Part shown: positions 19,383 to 27,100 of the stretch, piece after piece | Numbering within the stretch: position 1 is the first letter of the stretch | Layout of the letters: every line of letters begins with the position of its first letter | Source of the DNA: Prorocentrum cordatum | Taxonomy: Eukaryota; Sar; Dinophyceae; Prorocentrales; Prorocentraceae | Direction: 5' to 3' | NCBI GenBank assembly: GCA_963575745.1 | Contig: CAUYUJ010014175.1 | Span: 394,586 to 431,445, forward strand | DNA length: 36,860 nt | Made by a program: the position numbers and the translations under genes | Notes under the pieces: model-generated | Seen by the model: only the letters and a program-made list of their open reading frames with translations | Told to the model about the DNA's origin: nothing | The model's database searches: none

Positions 19383-19414
19383 CGTTTTCCCACCCGCGAT
19401 CGCGCGCCTGCGAT

Positions 19415-22366
19415 CTACTCCTCCGCTGAGTCCGAGCTCCCCCCATCCCCGTCCACCTCGTCCGCGATTGGCTCGAGCAAGCGCCGCACCTCCATCATCG
19501 TTCCCGCGAAGTACTTCTCTACTTTCTCAGCGAAACCGTCGTCGCCGCCGAGCTTCTGGGCGAAATTCTTGTCATGCCCCGCCATGTACAGTGCGCATCG
19601 GTCCAAGGTCGCGTCGAGCCACTCCCGGTGCACCTCGTTGACCGCCACGCCCTCGTACTCCATCGCGCCAGAGGCTGCGATTGCCAACGCGCCAGACCCC
19701 GCCGTGAAGTCAACGATGTGCGTGATGTGATGGTGCTCGCAAATCCGCTGCCAAAAGCTCAATGGCTTGACCTCCAAGTGCGAGAAGGGGTGCCCGTTCG
19801 CCTCGATGTCTTTCTGCGCGCGCCTCCCTCTCACCGGGCCAGCGGCTGCGTTTCCCAAGATCGAGGCCTTCGTGTCGTGGGTCATCCGCGGCAGCTCGCG
19901 GTACTGCCGCATAGGCACGCCCGTGTACGTCGTGTGCGAACTCGTGGTCTCGCCGCGCAAGTTGAACTCCGCGCGCTGCACTACCTTCATGGCGCCTCTT
20001 TTCGGGATGGAGCAGATGACGACTTCCTTGTTGTTGCACGCAAAACAAGTCACTCTTCCCGGGACTCTGGGGTCCTGTGCCTTGCCCGGCTGCACATACA
20101 CACACCAACACTCAGTCACAGCGTGCGCGCCAGAGGCTGCGAGACCCTCCTCTTTGTCCTCGAGCAGTTTGCGGCACGACCGGCTCCGCCCGTCGAGGAA
20201 AATGACGATATCGTGAACCGAACGCTTCTGCGAGACGAAATCAAGCACCCGCCCGAAACGCTCCGCATCCACAGCGACGTGGTCGCCCAAGCTCGCCGCC
20301 GCCCCGCTCTTGCTCACGTTTGGGGCGAACAGGTCGGCCGACGCAACGAATGCTCGGACGTCTTGCTTTTTCCTGGCGTACCTATGTCCGAGACGCATCT
20401 CTTCCCAGAGTTTCTGCAACTGGGCGGTGCTGTGTTCCGCGCCAGCGGCTCCGCCAACCGACGGCAGCGCCACGAACGAAACGGACTTCCTGCGAAGAGA
20501 GAGGAGCAAGTCCTTGGTTTTCTTGAGGTCCTCCTGGTCGGCCTCCGCGAGCTCGGACGCCCCCATGACCACGCCAGAGGCCCCGCCCTCGGCAGTGCCA
20601 GTCGAAATGGGACCCGCCGCGCAAGCAGCGGTCAGCGCGCGGTACTTGACGCCCATCTCCTTGGTGCTATCGGTGAAATACCGGTGCCGCAGGAAGGCGG
20701 CTGCACCTCCCTGCAGGTCTTTGGCGGCCAGCTCCTGGAGCTCCTCGTCGAAGTGGCCAGCCCAAACGGCCCACGCGAAGTCGATCAACGCCTGCGTCTT
20801 CGCTTCTCGGCCTTGCTGGTCGCGGTATTCGGCCACGGGGACAGCGAACATGTTTTCCAACCCTGTGTTATCGGAGCTCTCCTCTCGCCGAAATGCAGCA
20901 GCTAAGCCTTTCTCGCCAGAGGCTGAGAAGTGCTTCGCGATGGCAAGCGGCGAGCGAAACATGGATACTGTAGGCACCATGTCTTTGTCGATCATCGCCG
21001 CCTCGTGCATAATGTACTCGATGACATCATGTTTCTTGAACAGCACGTGCGTCAGCGCGGGGGTCTTTTTCTCTTGCCCCGTGACCCGTCCCACAGAAAG
21101 CCCCCCCCCCCTGGGGGCGTCGCCTGTCAGCCGGGCAACGCGCAAGCAGTCCAGGACGAACGCCATCGAGTCGCAGGCAGCCGCGTCCTTGTCTGCCTGG
21201 GAGGGCGCCGCCCTTGCTTTGCAGAGCTGCGCCAGCCGCATCAACAGCGTGGGTTCGCGGAGCTCGGGGCAGAAAGCCTCCGCCAAAGAGTAAGCCACGG
21301 CGCAAGCGTGATTCCCGACGAAAGGCGTCAAGCTTTTCAAAGCCTTGGCGTGTGCCTCGGTGAGCGCGTTGCCCTTGAACGTGATCCCGTAGGTCGTGAG
21401 GACTTTGGTCAATTTCGGAAGAGATATGTTCTCGGCCACAGCCTTCTGGTACTTTGTCAGGCGACTCACCTTTTCAGCCAGCTTCCAAAAGGCATCCGCG
21501 CCAGAGGCTGCGGAAGTAGAGAATACGGTCTCAGAGAACAGCAGCGACGCTAGCAGGCAGGCGTCAGGGTCGGGGCTGAGACGCAGCCTGATCGGCACAG
21601 ACAAAGCTGCCTCAAACAGCTTGAATGTGCGATCACTGTTGCCGGCGGACAATGCCTCTGCCATGGCGCCATACCACGCCATCACAAGCGGGTGCCCCGC
21701 CAGCATGGGCACTCCCGTTGCCATGAGAACAGTGGATTCGCCCTCGGTCATGCGCTGGGCAACCTTGGCGTTGACAACTCGCGCTGGGAGCGGCACGTCG
21801 AACGAGTAGCGCCGCGACGGCGGGTGGTCGGAAGACAGCAAGAGCCTCTCCTCAGTCCAGTTCGCCATGGCGGCATCGAGCTGGCTGATAGAGACGATGT
21901 CGGACGTGTCGGCGGCGAGCGGGTCAAGCATCCACACCGTCCCTGCAGCCTCGTACTGCCCCGTCGTAGAGAAGCTCAACTGCAAGTTGTCGTACTGCAT
22001 GACCTCCCGAAACGATGTCAGGTGCGCGCCAGAGGCTGCGGAAGAAATTTTCAGAGGAGGGATGAGCATGACGGAGGCGGGCACTTTGAAGGCCACCAGT
22101 GCTTGCTTCTCAGACAGGAACTTCAGGAGGGCATTGTCGACGTACTCCTTGGCCCCCTTGGCCCAATTGATCAGATGCCCCGCCTGGCTCTGCACCGAAT
22201 CCATCTCGAGCAGCTCCTCGACGGCCAATGGCGCAGGCGGTGAGGGCGCCGCTGCAGACGGCGCCGCAGGCGCCGGTGCAGGCGGCGCTGCAGGCTGCTG
22301 CGCCGTGCGCGGCCTCTTCGGCGCGGGAAGAGCTTCCTGATGAGGCGCCATGGGCGGCGCGAGCAC
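19415..22366 (-). CDS. Gene C: 983-residue protein with C-terminal AdoMet-binding (methyltransferase-like) motif
   Basis: A single uninterrupted frame runs from ATG 22364-22366 to a stop at 19415; an in-frame Met five codons on is an alternative start. The N-terminus has a basic PKRPR patch (possible nuclear signal) and a P/A-rich stretch to about residue 48. Most of the protein is unassigned globular sequence. Near residues 884-911, VVDFTAGSGALAIAA followed by YEGVAVNE matches Rossmann-fold methyltransferase motif I (D...GSG) and motif II, where the terminal Glu would hold the ribose. No DPPY or PC catalytic motif was found, so the substrate is unknown. The tail is acidic (DEVDGDGGSSDSAEE). 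Five exact hairpin copies lie inside the frame, one within the motif-I helix. It is intronless, consistent with retroposition. Confidence 0.7.
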   Translation of the reverse strand: MLAPPMAPHQEALPAPKRPRTAQQPAAPPAPAPAAPSAAAPSPPAPLAVEELLEMDSVQSQAGHLINWAKGAKEYVDNALLKFLSEKQALVAFKVPASVMLIPPLKISSAASGAHLTSFREVMQYDNLQLSFSTTGQYEAAGTVWMLDPLAADTSDIVSISQLDAAMANWTEERLLLSSDHPPSRRYSFDVPLPARVVNAKVAQRMTEGESTVLMATGVPMLAGHPLVMAWYGAMAEALSAGNSDRTFKLFEAALSVPIRLRLSPDPDACLLASLLFSETVFSTSAASGADAFWKLAEKVSRLTKYQKAVAENISLPKLTKVLTTYGITFKGNALTEAHAKALKSLTPFVGNHACAVAYSLAEAFCPELREPTLLMRLAQLCKARAAPSQADKDAAACDSMAFVLDCLRVARLTGDAPRGGGLSVGRVTGQEKKTPALTHVLFKKHDVIEYIMHEAAMIDKDMVPTVSMFRSPLAIAKHFSASGEKGLAAAFRREESSDNTGLENMFAVPVAEYRDQQGREAKTQALIDFAWAVWAGHFDEELQELAAKDLQGGAAAFLRHRYFTDSTKEMGVKYRALTAACAAGPISTGTAEGGASGVVMGASELAEADQEDLKKTKDLLLSLRRKSVSFVALPSVGGAAGAEHSTAQLQKLWEEMRLGHRYARKKQDVRAFVASADLFAPNVSKSGAAASLGDHVAVDAERFGRVLDFVSQKRSVHDIVIFLDGRSRSCRKLLEDKEEGLAASGAHAVTECWCVYVQPGKAQDPRVPGRVTCFACNNKEVVICSIPKRGAMKVVQRAEFNLRGETTSSHTTYTGVPMRQYRELPRMTHDTKASILGNAAAGPVRGRRAQKDIEANGHPFSHLEVKPLSFWQRICEHHHITHIVDFTAGSGALAIAASGAMEYEGVAVNEVHREWLDATLDRCALYMAGHDKNFAQKLGGDDGFAEKVEKYFAGTMMEVRRLLEPIADEVDGDGGSSDSAEE
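19662..19681 (-). repeat. Hairpin element inside the methyltransferase motif-I helix of gene C
   Basis: The + sequence is ATCGC GCC AGA GGC T GCGAT, a fully paired 5-bp outer stem. It encodes IAASGAM directly after the GSG of motif I. Confidence 0.85.
20125..20142 (-). repeat. Hairpin element in gene C, 3-bp CGC/GCG arms
   Basis: The core starts at 20129 and encodes AASGA in LAASGAHAV. Degenerate relatives in the same gene lie near 19838, 20436 and 20573. Confidence 0.7.
20910..20929 (-). repeat. Hairpin element with TTCTC/GAGAA arms
   Basis: The + sequence is TTCTC GCC AGA GGC T GAGAA. The arms share no G/C pattern with CGC/GCG or CCC/GGG copies, yet they pair over 5 bp. It encodes FSASGE in gene C. 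Confidence 0.85.
21495..21514 (-). repeat. Hairpin element with TCCGC/GCGGA arms
   Basis: A 5-bp outer stem encloses the constant core. It encodes SAASGAD in gene C. The next copy upstream in sense (core 22028) has only CGC/GCG. Confidence 0.8.
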
Positions 22367-22419
22367 ACGAAGAGACGCAAGAAGAGTCGGGCGCGCGCCT
22401 CGTTGCCAGCACTTGGTCC

Positions 22420-22438
22420 TTGAACCGATCAGCTGCGC
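22420..22438 (-). other. Possible DinoSL-like relic upstream of gene C
   Basis: The reverse complement ends GGTTCAAG, preceded by CAGC at roughly leader spacing with one base missing. It lies about 55 nt before the gene C ATG in sense. This is weak on its own. Confidence 0.25.
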
Positions 22439-22459
22439 TGGGTGGATGTCTTATTCATT

Positions 22460-24110
22460 CTTTCGGGCGTGGTCTGCTCTACGTTTGGACGGGGTCTCGT
22501 CTCCTTGTGGGTGGTCTGATCTACTTTTGGACGGGGTCTGATGTACTTTGGGGCGGGGTCTGGTGTCCTTGTGGGTGATCTGGTTACTTTTGGGCGGGTC
22601 TGGTCTACTGTTGGACGGGGCCTGGTCTGCTTATGGGTTGTCTGATCTACTTGCGGGCGGGGTCTGATCTACTTGTGGGCAGGGTCTGGTCTCCTTGTGG
22701 GTGGTCTGATCTTCTTTTGGGCGGGGTCTGGTCTACTTTTGGCGGGGCCTGGACTGCTTGTGGGTGGTCTGATCTACTTTTGGGCGGGGTCTGGTCTACT
22801 TTTGGGCGGGGTCTGGTTTACTCGTGGTTGGTCAGGTCTACTGTTGGGCGGGTCTTGTTTACTTATGGGCGGGGTCTGGTCTCCTTATGGGTGGTCTGAT
22901 CTACTTTTGGGCGGGGTCTGATCTACTTTTGGGCGGGGTCTGGTCTCCTCGCGGGTGGTCTGATCTACTTTTGGGCGGGTCTGGTCTACTTTTGGGCGGG
23001 GTCTGGTCTCCTTGCGGGTGGTCTGATCTACTGTTGGGCGGGTCTGGTCTACTTTTGGACGGGGTCTGGTCTCCGTGTGGGTGGTCTGATCTACTTTTGG
23101 GCGGGGTCTGATCTACTTCTGGTCGGGGTCTGGTCTACTTTTGTCTTGGGTCTGGTCTAGTTGCCGTTGGTCTGGTCTACTCTGGGTTGGGGTCTGGTCT
23201 ACTTTTGGGTGGCATGGATGACCTGTTGGCGGGCTCTGGTCTACTTTGGGGCAGTCTGGATATATATATATATATATATGTGTTATTTCTTTTTTGGGGG
23301 GTCTGGTCTACTGTTGGGCGGGGTCTGGTCTACTTTTTGACGCGGTCTGGTCTATTTTTGTCTGGGGTCTGGTCTACTTGCGGCTGGTCTGGCGTGCTCT
23401 GGGTCGCGGTCTGGTCTACCTTTAGGTGGTCTGGATTACTTGTTGGCGGGGTCTGGTCTACTTTGGGGTTGTCTGGTATATTTTGGACGGGGTCTTGACT
23501 ACTTTCTGGGTGGTCTGGTCTACTTTTGGGCGGGGTCTGGTCTACTTTGGGGCGGTCTGGTCTAGTTGTTGGGCGGGTCTGGTCTACTTGCGGGCTGGGC
23601 CTGGTCTACTTTTGCGGGGTCTGGTGTACTTTTTGACGGGGTCTGGTCTACTGTTGTCCGGGCTCGGGTGTGCTTGCGCGGCCTGGTATAATTTTGGGTG
23701 GTGCCTGCTCTACTTGTGGACGGGGTCTGGTCTACTTTTGGGTGGTCTGGTCTACTTGTGGGCGGGGTCTGGTCTACTCTGGGTCGGAGGTGGTCTACTT
23801 TTGGGCGGTCTGGATGACTTTTTTGGCGGGGTCTGCTTTACTTCGTGGCTGGGTCTGGCCTGCTACCTGGGTGGCCTGCCTCACTTTTGGGTGGTCTGGT
23901 TACCTCTTTGACGGGGTCTGGTCTACTTGCGGGCGTTCCGGCTTACTTTTTTCTGGGGGGGGAGGGAAGTCTACTTTCTGGGCGGTCTGATTATAATATG
24001 GGCGGTGTCTGATCTACTTCTGGGTGGTCTGGTTCACTGTTTGGCGAGGTGCGGCCTACGTCTGGGTGATCTTGCCTGCTTGCGGGCGGGGTCTCCTTTT
24101 TTGTTCGGGT
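22460..24110. repeat. 21-22 bp minisatellite between genes C and D
   Basis: This is the longest array of the GGTCTGGTCTACTTTTGGGC family, about 1.65 kb. Units are regular to about 23110 and progressively degenerate towards gene D. A short (AT)n lies at 23258-23280. Confidence 0.85.
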
Positions 24111-24117
24111 AAGATCC

Positions 24118-27100
24118 TCAGGCGCGCATTGGAATTCCGTCCACAGTCACTGCTTTGGGCCCTATATAATCCCTCACCTGCCTCGCTGCAGACGCCCATG
24201 CGACGACGTCGCGCAGAGTCGAGAAAAGCGTCCCGCCAGAGGCTGGGGGTGCCGCTTCCGACACTGCGAGGTTCGACCCCGCTCTGCGGGCCACGCGCCG
24301 CACCGCCGCCCGCACATCTGGATGCACCGTGACGAGGCCTGGCCCGAGATGAATAACCTCCTGGCGCTCGTTTGCTGGGACGTGGCGCGTGCGATGGTCG
24401 AGTGGAATTCTGTCTGGGTGGCCCTGGGCTGCGACCAGGAGCGTCTGCGTAACGACGCCCAGGCCAAGCGAGGCGATGTAAAAGAAAGAGACGGCCAGAT
24501 CCACACTTGCTGCCAGCGCGTCCACGTCGTGGAGAAACGCCAAGTCTGGAACGACGACGAGGTCTGCTTCTGCGCAACGGTGTCTGCCAGTGGCAGTAGC
24601 GCAACCTCTCGCGGGGCACATGTCGGTCGCACCGCCGAGGCTTGCTACCTTGCTGTGCGGCGAGGGCCGCGCCAGAGGCTGCGTCGTCGAACCTAGTCTC
24701 GGGGCCAGGTTGACGCCGGGCGGGTTCACGAAAGGCGCCCCTGGACGCGCCCGCGTCTGCTGGACGCCTGGTATATTGTTGCGGCTGCGCGCTTGGAACT
24801 TACCCATGTCGTCGCTCCACAAAGCGCTCCCCTCAATGCCGGCGCCGGAATGCACCGCGGTCGACGGGCCCCGCGCCCGTCGAATGCGGGCAACAGTCAC
24901 GGCCAGGCGGGCGGCCCCAAGGACGGCCCGAGAACGTCCGCGAACCAGCCCGGGCGCGCTCTTCCTTTTTAACGCGGCCGCCGCAGTAGCTTGAGGGTTG
25001 TAATGCCCACGCCGTTGGCCGAGCAGTTCCCGCCAGAGGCTAGCGCATTCCCTGGAGAAGGACGTCAAGCCTAGTCCAGGGCGAGCCGCGCCTTCGTCGA
25101 ATTCTGATGCCGTCTTCGGCCCGTTCAACTTCAGGATCAAGCAGTCGTCGTGAAAAGCAATATCGTCAGTGCGGTGCTCTACCCGTTGATCCCGATATCG
25201 GGCTAAGTCGCGCTCGACGGTGCACTCCCCGTCTTCAATCGAAATGTAGAAACGCACGAGGCGGCAGAGCATGCGAGAGGCCCCACGGAGCCGGTTCGGG
25301 CAAGCCGCCTCCCAAAAGACATCGTCGAGAATGCGAGCCCACGCTTGCTGGTTAGTTGCCCCCGCCAGTGGCTGGGATGGCCCCATCTGTTGCATCATGT
25401 AGGGAAGCACGCCGTTGTACTGCAATACCGCCGCCTGCTCGTCGCAGCCGAGGAGGCCCGCCAGCTGGCGAACGCCCCGCAGAAGGAAACGCCGCACTTC
25501 CACATCGGGCACTGGGCCGAAGCCTTTCTGCACGAGACGCCGGTCAAACATGGCCGGCGCCGAGCGGGCGTCAGTCCGCGGGAAGTCCGCGAGCAAGCGC
25601 TCTTTTGTCAAGCTCGCCACGTTCTGCAATCGGTGGAGGAGCTCCTCCTTGTGCGCTGCTGCTGGTTCCCCCCATGGCATCACGGGGTCTCCGTCTGCGC
25701 AGAACACATACCTGCGGCGAAGATCGCGCATGACCGTCTCTGTGATGAAGCCAGCCTCGTGTCCTTCCGCTCGGACACGGAGCCGCGGTAGCGGCTCCTC
25801 GGAAGCCGGGGCGGTCGCGCCAGAGGCTGCGGCTGCGACGGGAGGTACCTGGAGGGCCGACTGGAAGACCCGCCCTTCCATGAAGACAGCATCCAGCGTC
25901 TCGACCATGCAATCGATCTCGGAACGCGACTTTGCAATGTCGTGGCTGGCGACGTCGAAGAGTCGCAAGAACCAATTGCATATGATCCCCCAGTCCGCGG
26001 CCACACCAACGGCCATACAGAACTTAGTATCGAATTTCCGCAACAAGGCGCCCGCCCGATGGCGCTGCCCCCGGTCGTGGCGACGGTCCGACGCGATGTG
26101 CGCTAGCAAAGTTGCCACCGGCACGAGCAAGAGGGCGATTTTCAACACTGGGTCCGCCGTCGAGTCGAAGCGTTGCTTGGCGAACGCCAAATTCCACACG
26201 ATTCCCGCCAGGGGCTGGGGTCCTCCAGGCAACCCAGGCACTGCCACTGCGTGCACGTTGTCCTCCTGGATTGCCACCAGAAGGTTGTGCAGCTTGTTAA
26301 AACGCATTAGGTCAGGAACCAACGCATGCCGATCATTGAACAGCTCCCTCCAGACCTCCCCAAACACGTCGTCGCAATGCATCGACTTGACGGCAATGCG
26401 TATGGCGTGTGCTGGATCGCGAATCACGATTAACAAGTTGGGGAACAGTTCGCGAGCAGCGAGGAAGACTGAACGCCGCTCCTTGGACGCGCCATCAGCA
26501 GAGAAACTGGTGACTGTTCGCAGCACGTGTGCTTTCAGTTCCTCATCGCACGCCAGGGGCTGTGCCCCCCTGCGGCCCTTAATTCTGCCGAGCGGCGTGC
26601 AAAATTTTGTCAGAAATGCATCAAGCTGCTTAACCGCAGTGACAGCGTGGTCCTCCTCGAAGTCGGACGCGTGTTTCTTCGAGCAGTCGAGAAGGCCTAA
26701 CACGCCCGAGAGGCAATATCCTGACGCACCAACGTTGCCCAAGTGGAAGCCCTGACCGCTATGTTGTACAGCAGGAAGGTCGGCGCGAAACCGGACGATT
26801 TTCCGATACTTCGACTCATCGATAGCCAAAGATATGGAAGTCGCCTGGTGCAGCACTTTGCGGATATTCTTCCTCAAGACCTCCGCCATCACTTGGAGTT
26901 GTCGGCGATGGCGTTTCCGTCTTCTGTTCGCCACCGAGCCAGGCGCGTGCCCTTTCTTATCGCAGATGCGAGCGTCCTTCCGGTGAGAGACTCCTTCTGA
27001 TAGCACCGCCCACGCGTCTTTCCACTCCGATGGGGACGGTGCGTTTCCCTTTATCAAGCCAGTATCAGACTCGGTCGCCAGAAGCTCGCATGGCTTCTCA

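Noticed and set aside
19574-20905. 443-codon plus-strand frame opposite gene C
   Set aside because: A shadow of gene C in GC-rich DNA; composition is R/H-rich and the hairpins read as RARGCE, with no domain. Gene C explains the region better.
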